This document shows positions 1 through 6,930 of a stretch of DNA of 64,000 bases, piece after piece. Positions within the stretch are counted from its first letter, which is position 1. Every line of letters starts with the position of its first letter. Under the pieces are notes generated by a model. That model saw nothing but the letters and a program-made list of their open reading frames with translations, did not search any database and was not told the DNA's origin. Made by a program: the position numbers and the translations under genes. Source of the DNA: JAAZMI01 sp050948785 (GTDB taxonomy: Bacteria > Bacillota > Dethiobacteria > DTU022 > UBA8154); contig JBMNEM010000001.1 of NCBI GenBank assembly GCA_050948785.1, forward strand, positions 1 to 64,000. Direction: 5' to 3'.

Positions 1-7
1 TCGGCAA

Positions 8-60
8 AAATCAAGGGGACGGGGGTATTGATTTGCCTCCTCGGAAGAAACCCAGGCCTA
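8..60. repeat. Dispersed repeat, copy A
   Basis: About 53 bp that recur almost unchanged at 2959-3011 (both share AATCAAGGGGACGGGGGTAT and later CCTCGGAAGAAACCCAGG). The first 25 bp occur a third time near 1709. It lies outside any gene. The GGGGACGG core resembles the REP-like repeats found elsewhere in the window. The rest of 61-238 shows no gene. Confidence 0.7.
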
Positions 61-238
61 CATGCTACGGTGATAGGCACCTAACTTAACAACTTATGGA
101 ATATATTAAATGCTCAGGAAATTTAAAAGAAATTTTATGTGTAAAAGAGGCGAGATAGGCCTGTAGCGAAAAAGAGCAAATACCGGTTCAATGAAGCTAC
201 AGACGCCATTTTTCCGGATCACCGGTACAATGATCAGT

Positions 239-463
239 TTAACGTTCATAGTGGCTTCGAACCCTGCGTTTGACCTCTTCCCAACTTTGTTTTGAGGCCG
301 GGTGCTTGAGTAAATTTATTTTTCTTCGCTCCAGTTCTTCTTTTTGCCACTCAAATATTGGCACCATTTCAGGAGAGGCTGCAAGATCATCCCAGAGGTT
401 TTCAACAAGTTGGAGCTTTTCCGCTGGGCTCAAATCAAAAACCGAATTTATGTTTGAACTCAT
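239..463 (-). CDS. Addiction-module antitoxin-like protein (RelB/CHP02574 type), orphan
   Basis: This 74-residue protein has the layout of the small addiction-module component family. An N-terminal LSPAEKLQLVENLWDDLA segment is followed by a charged C-terminal half with ELERR and SWEEVKRRVR. In this family the antitoxin binds a RelE/ParE-type toxin encoded immediately downstream and autoregulates its promoter. The start is fixed by GAGGAG about eight bases upstream of the ATG. No toxin frame is visible downstream (positions 1-238), so the module looks broken or orphaned. The family call rests on overall sequence resemblance only. Confidence 0.65.
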   Translation of the reverse strand: MSSNINSVFDLSPAEKLQLVENLWDDLAASPEMVPIFEWQKEELERRKINLLKHPASKQSWEEVKRRVRSHYER

Positions 464-813
464 AAATAATTTTCCTCCTCATTGCTTGGATAATATTAGA
501 ATCGAATAAATAACCATTCACCACTGGTTTACCTTTCGTAATCCCATTCTTTACGGGTTTTATATATCAATCCCTGATAGTTAGCCGCACTCGATTCCAA
601 TTTATGGGTTTGCATGACTTAAACCCTTTTTATATTTCCATAATTTTTGGTGACCCATTGTTCGGTTCGGTGCGCGGCCCCATGACTATTTAGCAATCTT
701 TTACTATTATTATATCATGGAAACAAAGATGGTAATAGAAGCACCGGGCTTAAAATTAAATATTTTGTCTTGAGCGGATTTAGGCAAGGGACATAGGCAA
801 AAATGAGCAAAAG
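464..813. other. Intergenic, nothing recognised
   Basis: AT-rich non-coding stretch between the orphan antitoxin and the broken Ig-like gene. I see no convincing gene, RNA or repeat. It must contain the antitoxin promoter on the minus strand, but no clear -35/-10 pair stands out. Confidence 0.4.
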
Positions 814-1294
814 ATGACCCATTTTTTATTCCAAAAAAAACTTTCGGATCGGCTTTTGCCCTCCCCATTAGGCTCCCAAAAGTATGCCAGGGTTGATGAT
901 TATGGCGTAGTGCTACCGGTTGCAGTGAGCAATTGTACCATATCGGCTTATGCTATGGATAGTGGACATGCAGCTTCCTGCCAAGTTACGGTGAAAGATG
1001 CTAATGCCCGTGGTTACAACGATTTTCCGTTGGATCCGTCGGTGGGTCTGGATGTGGATCTTAACAAAAGTTGGGGAATAAGGTTCAATAAGGGTCTAAA
1101 CGTTGACACTGTTAACAAAGAAAACATCTATATCTGTGACGCCGCTGGCAATGTCGTGCCAGCTACAGGTTAAGATGGCCAATGATGATCGGACAGTGCA
1201 TCTTATCCCCCTTAAACCCTACAAAGAACAGGAAGTATACAGTATCTATATTACACCTGAGGTCCACAGCCCAGGCGCTGGAAGTACTGGGTGA
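814..1294 (+). pseudogene. Broken surface-protein fragment with Ig-like (Big_2/Big_5) domains
   Basis: From about base 880 the translation resembles the end of a Big_2 domain (NCTISAYAMDSGHAASCQVTV). It then runs into a Big_5/SbsA-type Ig-like domain (WGIRFNKGLNVDTVNKENIY, then DAAGNVV). The frame stops at 1173, but the homology continues in another frame after about 1165 (RTVHLIPLKPYKEQ, then VYSIYIT). A frameshift has therefore broken it. Both ends are missing and the right end runs into a transposon-end repeat. In intact relatives these domains sit in secreted SLH-anchored proteins. It is a relic with no expected function. Confidence 0.6.
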
Positions 1295-1629
1295 GTGGAT
1301 GGGATTACTGTAGCTTCAGCACTACACGCTTTGTCCGGGAAAATCGATTTGTAATGGCTCTTGCCTGCCGGGAGGATAGAGCAATGCTGGAAAAGAGCCT
1401 CAAGCGCCTGGCAGGATTCTGTAAAAAGGTAAGGGGAAAAGGCGGCTGCCGGCTGCCTTTTCCCCTTTTTGGAGAACTTAAGCGATCAATCCCGGGGTTT
1501 GGGGCAGAGCCCCAAGGTTCCATTTTAATGTGCAAGATGTTGTTTTTTTGTCAGTTGCAATGTGAAATATCAGGTCTAAACCGGGGAAATTTATTGTGAA
1601 AAACAGGGTCTGTTTTAATTTGCAAAATC
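1281..1629 (+). repeat. Transposon right-end relic, second copy of 49224-49570
   Basis: This stretch is highly similar to 49224-49570. It carries the last ~75 bases of a DUF6618-like gene, a divergent middle, then about 130 nearly identical bases ending in TTTTAATTTGCAAA. In the longer copy these bases follow the transposase/ATPase genes of a TniA/TniB-type element. Several short TTTTAATnTGCAA-like motifs are spaced inside, as expected of multiple transposase binding sites at an element end. Here only the end survives and no transposase is nearby. Confidence 0.7.
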
Positions 1630-1708
1630 ACAGACAATGTCGTGTTAAGTTTCAATTCCTCATAGGTAGGCTAACATTTCGCCCCAGAGTTCGGTGTTTA
1701 AGAGGAAA

Positions 1709-1741
1709 TCAAGGGGGGAAATCAAGGGGACGGGGGTATTG
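1709..1741. repeat. Dispersed repeat, partial copy B
   Basis: Partial copy of the repeat at 8-60 and 2959-3011. It shares the 24-base core beginning AATCAAGGGGACGGGG and then diverges. Confidence 0.6.
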
Positions 1742-1786
1742 ATTACGGAAGCCAAGGAAAAGTAGAAGGATTAATTATTATAAAAA

Positions 1787-2035
1787 ATGACAGAAATCCT
1801 TACTTCGTACCATCTACGTGGTAAAGAAGAGGGCAGGGCAGAAGGCAGAATCACTGCGCTGCAGAGAACTTTGATAAAGATAGCCAGGCGGAAATTAGGA
1901 ACCATCAGTTTGGAATTGGAAAATCAGATTCTGAAAAACACCAATATTCCCCAGTTAGAAAATGCATTGGAAAATATTTTTGATTTCGACAGTGAGGAGG
2001 CGCTGCTAAAAGCTCTTCAACAGGATGAAAATTAA
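1787..2035 (+). pseudogene. C-terminal fragment of an Rpn-family nuclease/transposase-like protein
   Basis: Only about 82 residues remain. They match the typical tail of Rpn-family (PD-(D/E)XK recombination-promoting nuclease, formerly 'putative transposase') proteins: a basic GKEEGRAEGR stretch, an ARRKLGTISLELENQI helix, then an acidic FDFDSEEALLKAL end. The N-terminal catalytic domain (about 200 residues) is missing upstream. No good ribosome site precedes the first ATG. I treat it as a relic of a larger gene. Confidence 0.6.
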
Positions 2036-2071
2036 TAGGTGGATGAGCCTGTATTAATATTGCTGATCCCG

Positions 2072-2160
2072 GAAGATAAAATCGGCACCCCTTACGAGTG
2101 CCGTTATAATCGCTGGTGGGGCTGCAGGGATTATAACCCTGGGCCTCTTGAATGTGAGTC
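2072..2160 (-). repeat. Partial, decayed copy of the tRNA-Val 3' half and its terminator
   Basis: Starting at AGATAAAATCGGCACCCC this segment follows 3245-3340. It includes the terminator stem and about 45 bases of the tRNA-Val 3' half (T arm, variable region, anticodon stem), with a few substitutions, then diverges. It has the same orientation as the intact tRNA. Tyrosine-recombinase integration into a tRNA gene leaves this kind of duplicated 3' half, so it may be an attachment-site remnant. A simple segmental duplication is the alternative. Confidence 0.65.
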
Positions 2161-2262
2161 AGGAGTTGGGGAGTCACAGGCCCCCATAAACAGGGGATCC
2201 GTGAAAACGCTTGCCAGCTGTAGATCTTTTTCTAAGGTAAAATAATAATTCATGCTATACTT

Positions 2263-2631
2263 CTATCGATCTTTTAAATATTTTGCTGATCTTATTCGGA
2301 TTAAATTTGGATTTATTACAATAAAATTTCCGTATAAATCCTTTTCATATTTCCTAATGGCTTTTAATACAATCTCAGATTTTTTTTGAATAGGCAAGCC
2401 GGCGAGACGTGTTAAAATTACTCCATGTATCGTTCTACCTTGCCGAAATACTATTTCTCCAAAATCTCTGTCAGAAGTAAGTAAAAGCGCGCCCTCTTTA
2501 TTAGCACGCAAAATGACTTGCTCATCAGTAATTCCTGGCTCCATTTCCAAAACATATAAAACGATATAACCGGATTTCCTAAGTGTTTCAACTATTGGTT
2601 TATCAATATTCTCATCAGCTATAAATTTCAC
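2263..2631 (-). CDS. DUF5615 family PIN-like toxin
   Basis: The 122-residue protein begins KFIADENIDKPIVETLRKSG and has the DUF5615 pattern: an N-terminal FIADENI acidic motif, then LLTSDRDFGEIVF around residue 50, like the conserved acidic positions of PIN-fold ribonucleases. DUF5615 proteins are predicted toxins paired with DUF433 antitoxins. Here the ATG overlaps the end of the DUF433 gene by four bases (ATGA), the classic translationally coupled arrangement. The length is normal for the family. Toxicity is inferred from family and pairing, not shown. Confidence 0.8.
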   Translation of the reverse strand: MKFIADENIDKPIVETLRKSGYIVLYVLEMEPGITDEQVILRANKEGALLLTSDRDFGEIVFRQGRTIHGVILTRLAGLPIQKKSEIVLKAIRKYEKDLYGNFIVINPNLIRIRSAKYLKDR

Positions 2632-2864
2632 TGATTTGCCTCCGTAAGGGGATAAACGATATCAGCACGTAATGCTTCAGCTGCAAACATTAATGCAGCT
2701 TGAACCGCTTCACGGGTTAATCTGGGGTTAGATATTATAATATCTTCTGTGGATTCACCTGCAGCAAGCCTTTCCAAAATTGATTCAACAGTGATACGGG
2801 TTCCTGCAATTACTGGTTTTCCCATCATTATTGAAGGATTTGACTCAATTAATCCTTTTTGCAT
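2628..2864 (-). CDS. DUF433 family antitoxin
   Basis: 78 residues with the DUF433 signature: ESNPSIMMGKPVIAGTRITV near the N-terminus, followed by helices including LERLAAGESTEDIIISNPRLT. This is a winged/homeodomain-like DNA-binding fold. It is the first gene of the pair and overlaps the DUF5615 gene. The family is thought to neutralise its PIN-like partner and repress the shared promoter. An AGGAGG-like site (from CTTTACCTCCTC on the plus strand) precedes the start. The pair lies between a tRNA-Val gene and its partial duplicate, which suggests acquisition as a small island. Confidence 0.82.
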   Translation of the reverse strand: MQKGLIESNPSIMMGKPVIAGTRITVESILERLAAGESTEDIIISNPRLTREAVQAALMFAAEALRADIVYPLTEANQ

Positions 2865-2958
2865 TTTTTCTTTACCTCCTCAAAACTATTATACCATGCT
2901 TTCATCCGATGACCTATAAAGATGACCTGGAATATGACCATATGCGGGCACATTTTAA

Positions 2959-3011
2959 AATCAAGGGGACGGGGGTATTGACATACTTCCTCGGAAGAAA
3001 CCCAGGCTTAT
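2959..3011. repeat. Dispersed repeat, copy C
   Basis: Near-identical second full copy of the repeat at 8-60. A few bases in the middle (GACATACTT instead of GATTTGCCT) differ. Confidence 0.7.
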
Positions 3012-3250
3012 AATGGAAGCAAATATCAGGTACGAAAGCATCGGATACTATGCTTTATTATTTTTTCTGCTGCTGCGGATTGTCACTTCTCGAATATACG
3101 CGTGGGATACTATGGCACCTGTACCCCTGTCTCCGTAATAAAAAAATTATATCCCTGAAAAATCTGTTGCTGTAAGATAGAATAAATGGGAAACCCGTAT
3201 TAGTATTGGAGGAAAGTAACATAAAAACAGAGCTGCCTCCCGGAAAGATA

Positions 3251-3279
3251 AAATCGGCACCCCTTACGAGTGCCGATTT
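3251..3279 (-). terminator. Intrinsic terminator after tRNA-Val
   Basis: Ten-base perfect inverted repeat (AAATCGGCAC / GTGCCGATTT) with a nine-base loop, 13 bases downstream of the tRNA CCA end on the minus strand. The T-rich 3' side is short. Confidence 0.65.
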
Positions 3280-3291
3280 GGATTTTATCAC

Positions 3292-3366
3292 TGGTGGGGC
3301 TGCAGGGATTTGAACCCTGGGCCTCTTGAATGTGAGTCAAGCGCTCTCCCCCTGAGCTACAGCCCC
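3292..3366 (-). tRNA. tRNA-Val (anticodon CAC)
   Basis: The cloverleaf folds by eye. The acceptor is GGGGCTG/CAGCCCC. The D arm is GCTC/GAGC. The anticodon stem is CTTGA/TCAAG around the loop CTCACAT (anticodon CAC, reads GTG). The T stem is CAGGG/CCCTG around TTCAAAT. The discriminator is A and the CCA end is encoded, giving 75 nt. A terminator hairpin follows. A partial copy of its 3' half lies about 1.2 kb downstream on the same strand. Confidence 0.93.
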
Positions 3367-3492
3367 CTGATGAACTGATCATCGACTGATTAAATGTGGC
3401 TTTTAGATCTAAATGCTTGCCTTTACAAATCTTATCCTCCCGGTAATGCTCCGCTCCCTACATAATAATTATAAAACTACTGCAAAAGGATG

Positions 3493-4248
3493 TCAAGAAG
3501 AATCATCGGCATTTGGGGGGACAGGGTAGCGAAAGTGCCCTGTAATTTCCCACCGCAAAAGGCAGTCTTCTTCTCTGGCCAAGCCGGCATTGTGAATAAC
3601 CAGGGGAGTACCGTCACTTTTAGTCCGATCGCTGACAATGCCGCAATGATCACGTCCATTCGGGAAGCGCCAGTAAACTATGTCACCCCACTGCCATTCA
3701 TCCAGGTGTCCTTCTACCTCCAGTGTCAACGGCAAACCGTAACGTTCAAAAAAGCATACCTGGTTGGGAACGCGGCGGTGGTCAATGTTGGGGTCGGGGG
3801 CGTCCAGCCCCCATTTCTGCGGATAAAGGGGAAAGTTCTTTTCCATATCCTCATGGATCAGCTGCTGCAGATCTATGCCGACATGGCGAAAAGCCCGTAT
3901 GACAACATCGGTGCAGGCACCCCGGTCAGAAGGCACATCCCCTCCGGGGTAGCTGATGACGGCATAAGCTGCATCATAGCGGGTCCTGTTTGTTGCCTCC
4001 CGGCGGGCACCCAGGAGAATTAAATCAGCTGTTGTCAGCTCTTCCTCCGGGATTTCTTCTACCGGAGAGGGGGGTACGGTCTTGCCCAGTGGAATTTTAA
4101 TATCCATATTTTGAATTATATTCGGATACTGCAGGCGGATCTGCTGACCAATATTATTGACTTTTGCCGCCAGGAAAAATCCGGCGGGTATCAACAGGAT
4201 TAACAGGACGGAAATCAGTACTGCAAGTTTTAACTTAGTATTTTTCAT
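3493..4248 (-). CDS. DUF1287 family protein (NlpC/P60-like fold), membrane-anchored
   Basis: The 251-residue protein starts with one hydrophobic segment (about residues 8-28), probably a signal anchor, and a Pro/Glu linker. From about residue 73 it matches DUF1287: DRGACTDVVIRAF with Cys112, PNIDHRR, GDIVYW, then DHCGIVSD with His201 and IHN at 219-220. Cys112, His201 and His219/Asn220 would form a papain-like catalytic set, so a hydrolase acting on cell-wall peptides or amides outside the membrane is plausible. The substrate is unknown. It stands alone, facing the tRNA-Val gene. Confidence 0.82.
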   Translation of the reverse strand: MKNTKLKLAVLISVLLILLIPAGFFLAAKVNNIGQQIRLQYPNIIQNMDIKIPLGKTVPPSPVEEIPEEELTTADLILLGARREATNRTRYDAAYAVISYPGGDVPSDRGACTDVVIRAFRHVGIDLQQLIHEDMEKNFPLYPQKWGLDAPDPNIDHRRVPNQVCFFERYGLPLTLEVEGHLDEWQWGDIVYWRFPNGRDHCGIVSDRTKSDGTPLVIHNAGLAREEDCLLRWEITGHFRYPVPPNADDSS

Positions 4249-4699
4249 TTTTCATGTTTTTTCTCTTTCAAAAAATTTTTGCATATATTTTGCATATATA
4301 TTAAAGACGCTCCAAAGCACCTTTTTGTTCCCGGCCCCAACAAAATTATTTCATTATTATGATCTCTATTATCGAAAAATTTAGTCGAAAAATCGAAAAT
4401 CGAAAAGCCTGTCAGCCTGCTGTGGGAATAAAGGCGTCACTTCATTCCCGCAACCTTTAAAATGCCTATACAGGATAAGCGCAAGTTTGCCTGTTAAAGG
4501 TGTTACCAGATTTTGAAACTTAAATATATTTTAAAGGAAATATGTTCTATGTAGTAGAATAATAACAATAAACCTTTTTTATACTTGTTGGAAAAATCAA
4601 AAGTGTTTTGCAAGCCTGTTTAATCTTAGGATTATGGGGAGAAAGAAGGAAGCCTTTTACCTCCGGTATTGAATTTTCTCCTGAAAGGAGCTGGGGTTT
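4249..4699. other. Intergenic region between divergent genes
   Basis: AT-rich, about 450 bp between the DUF1287 and alpha/beta hydrolase genes, so it should hold both promoters. I see no gene, riboswitch or long hairpin. The hydrolase ribosome site is GAAAGGAG just before 4700. Confidence 0.4.
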
Positions 4700-5491
4700 A
4701 TGAAAGTGGAGGAAATACAAATTAAAGTGGAGGGTCTTGCTCTGAAAGGTCGGGCTTATTGGGAAACGGTGGGAGACCAGGCCGGGTGGAAGGAAAAACC
4801 TTTACTGATTTTGTGTCACGGGGTTCCCCGGGGCGAACCCTCTCCTGAAGAGAACGAAAAACAAGGGGAGAAGGATGGGGGCTATGCGGCTCTGGCCGAG
4901 CATTGTCTAACAGAGGGGTTTCCATGTTTTCATTTTAATTTCCGGGGTACAGGAGAAAGTGAAGGGGACTTTGATGTTTTTGGCTGGACACAGGATCTTG
5001 CCGCTGTTTTGGATTACTGGGGAGAACGTGATCAGTATCAAAAAGGCTTCTACCTTTGGGGTTTCAGTATGGGAGGGGCAGTTTCCTGTTATGTAGCTTC
5101 TAATGATCCCCGTGTTAAGGCTCTGATTATGGCTGCTAGCCCCGCAGAATATAAGACGATCATTACCCCCTGGGATGTAGAGAAGCGTGTTGAGCACTTT
5201 CGGGAAATCGGTATTATCAGGGATCCTTCTTTTCCTCCGGATCCTGGCCAATGGTTAAGGAACCTTTACTCTGTAAACCCGCTGCAGTATGTTTCTAAAA
5301 TAGCGCCACGGCCGCTGTTGATTGCTCATGGCACCGAGGATGAGGTTATTCCTGTAATGCACGCTGAAAAGCTTTATGAGCTGGCAGGGGATTCCGCGGA
5401 ACTTTTACTTTTACCTGGTGCCGTTCACCAGCTTCGCCGGGAACCGGAGGCTATTGCACAGTGTCTGGAGTGGTTAAAAAAGCTTAACTGA
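4700..5491 (+). CDS. Alpha/beta hydrolase (serine hydrolase/peptidase S9-like)
   Basis: 263 residues with a complete alpha/beta-hydrolase catalytic set: oxyanion strand LLILCHGVPRG at about 35-45, nucleophile elbow GFSMGG with Ser123, acid in HGTEDEVIP (Asp214) and His243 in GAVHQL. The FNFRGTGESEGDF motif at 79-91 is typical of the group that includes short-chain esterases and dipeptidyl-peptidase-like proteins. There is no signal peptide, so it is cytoplasmic. It stands alone with AAAGGAG seven to eight bases before the ATG. The substrate cannot be told from sequence. Confidence 0.85.
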   Translation: MKVEEIQIKVEGLALKGRAYWETVGDQAGWKEKPLLILCHGVPRGEPSPEENEKQGEKDGGYAALAEHCLTEGFPCFHFNFRGTGESEGDFDVFGWTQDLAAVLDYWGERDQYQKGFYLWGFSMGGAVSCYVASNDPRVKALIMAASPAEYKTIITPWDVEKRVEHFREIGIIRDPSFPPDPGQWLRNLYSVNPLQYVSKIAPRPLLIAHGTEDEVIPVMHAEKLYELAGDSAELLLLPGAVHQLRREPEAIAQCLEWLKKLN

Positions 5492-5617
5492 GGATAACCT
5501 TACGAGAAATTTCGCAGAAAGCCCAGAGCGGGTAAAAGCGTCGGGCGTGTAGAAAGTTTTCATAAGGTTGGGGCACCAAACTTTGTTGGAGAAAGAATAA
5601 GACCAGTCTGGCATTTT

Positions 5618-5662
5618 TCAATGAAGCAGAATTCCATGGCTTTAGCCGTGGGAGTATGTTAA
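5618..5662 (+). pseudogene. IS200/IS605 TnpB tail and right-end relic
   Basis: The codons read SMKQNSMALAVGVC-stop, the usual C-terminal tail of IS605-family TnpB/OrfB. They coincide with GGCTTTAGCCGTGGGAGTAT, the conserved right-end sequence of these elements. The same end occurs in reverse at 19430. Nothing else of the element remains between 5492 and 5740. Confidence 0.55.
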
Positions 5663-5740
5663 TTGAGCCGCGGTACAATTGATGATCAAACGCCAGTTAA
5701 TTAAGCTGAAATTAATCCCAGTAGAAATTTTTAATTAATT

Positions 5741-5786
5741 AAATTTAAGGCTGCCCGGGTGTCTTTACCCGGGCAGCCTTAAATTT
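5741..5786. terminator. Strong bidirectional terminator
   Basis: A perfect 20-bp inverted repeat (5741-5760 with 5767-5786, GC-rich centre CTGCCCGGGT/ACCCGGGCAG) closes a six-base loop. A/T-rich arms give T-runs on both strands. It lies between the convergent hydrolase and MBL-lipoprotein genes. Confidence 0.9.
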
Positions 5787-5818
5787 GAGGAGATGCCTTT
5801 TCAGGATTGGAATGGGTT

Positions 5819-6685
5819 TTAGGGTAGCGTGTATTCCATGGCCCAGATTTCGGTCTGTTCGGGCATATTTTTGCTGGTAAGTTCCAGGATACTGCTCTGA
5901 GATTTGACGGGGTAAGGTATTTCCAATATTAGAAATTCGTCCAGGGTGCCGATCGGGGTTTCCGGGTTATGTTCGGTTTGGTAATGCATGGGAATAACCA
6001 CGGCCGGGGAGAGTTGGGCGATCAATTCCAGCGCTTCCTGGGGGGCAATGGTATAATGCCCTCCGACCGGGATGAGCAGCACGTCCGGGCTGCCGATCTG
6101 AGCAATTTCTTCTTCTTGCAATACATGTCCGATATCGCCTAAGTGAGCCAGGCGCAGGTCGGGGGTTGTGAGCATAAAAATGCTGTTTTTGCCCAGGTTT
6201 TTACCGTGAAAGGTGCCGTCCACACTTGTGATCTGCAGCTCATCGAGACGGTAGTCTATTTTTTGCCAGTCCCCGGCTGCGGTCAACCCGCGCAGGACAG
6301 CTGCTTCCTGGCCTCCCCCCGGGGCGTAGTTGTGGTCAGTGTGCTCGTGAGTGATGAGCACGGCATCAGTGTTCAGGTCGATCTTGCCGTAGCTGCCAAA
6401 ATCGGGCTGGTAGGGGTCGATCAAGACGCTGGTGTCCCTGTACTGCACTAAAAAAGCGGCATGCCCCAGGTAAGTAAGGGTTAACGGTTCTTCAAGGTCT
6501 TCTTCTGCGGCAGGCCCATCTTTTGCGGCAGTTCCCTCTTCGGTGCCCTCATGATCCTCGTTCAACTCCAGCTCGTTTTCCGTTTTTCCTGCGTTTTCCG
6601 GAGAGGAAGCGCAGCCGCCGAGGGCGATGCTGGCGAGCAGTAAAGCGATCAGCAAAAATAGCAAAGCCTTTTTTGCCTTTTGCAA
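5819..6685 (-). CDS. MBL-fold metallo-hydrolase lipoprotein (UPF0173/UlaG-like)
   Basis: 288 residues. The signal peptide ends in a lipobox LGGC with Cys25, so the protein is a membrane-anchored lipoprotein. An acidic linker (30-65) follows. The metallo-beta-lactamase domain has LTYLGHAAFLV at 70-80, the metal motif HEHTDH (His113, His115, Asp117, His118), LAHLGDIGH and VVIPMHYQTE. This order fits the UPF0173/UlaG-like branch, cytoplasmic in most bacteria, so the lipoprotein form is less usual. The reaction is unknown. The ribosome site is AGGAGGTGATC before the ATG. It is a single gene ending at the strong terminator. Confidence 0.85.
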   Translation of the reverse strand: MQKAKKALLFLLIALLLASIALGGCASSPENAGKTENELELNEDHEGTEEGTAAKDGPAAEEDLEEPLTLTYLGHAAFLVQYRDTSVLIDPYQPDFGSYGKIDLNTDAVLITHEHTDHNYAPGGGQEAAVLRGLTAAGDWQKIDYRLDELQITSVDGTFHGKNLGKNSIFMLTTPDLRLAHLGDIGHVLQEEEIAQIGSPDVLLIPVGGHYTIAPQEALELIAQLSPAVVIPMHYQTEHNPETPIGTLDEFLILEIPYPVKSQSSILELTSKNMPEQTEIWAMEYTLP

Positions 6686-6930
6686 GAGAGATCACCTCCT
6701 TTACAATTTTATTATACTGGCCGTTCCTCCTGAAGGCAAGCGCTGAGGTGCTTTACCTCTTCTGAAACGAGGTCTCTTCTTTCCTGCCTGGGTTTAATTT
6801 TTTACTCATAGCAAAAAAAGAAAAAGAGAAACCATTGTTTGTTGATAAGTAGCTTGATACAATAAATCTGTAAACCTCATTTTTGAGGGTATTGGCTAAG
6901 GGGATAATTTTTTGAAAAGGAGCAGCTGTT

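Noticed and set aside
3490..4023. 177-codon plus-strand frame
   Set aside because: Antisense to the DUF1287 gene, which has matching motifs and length.
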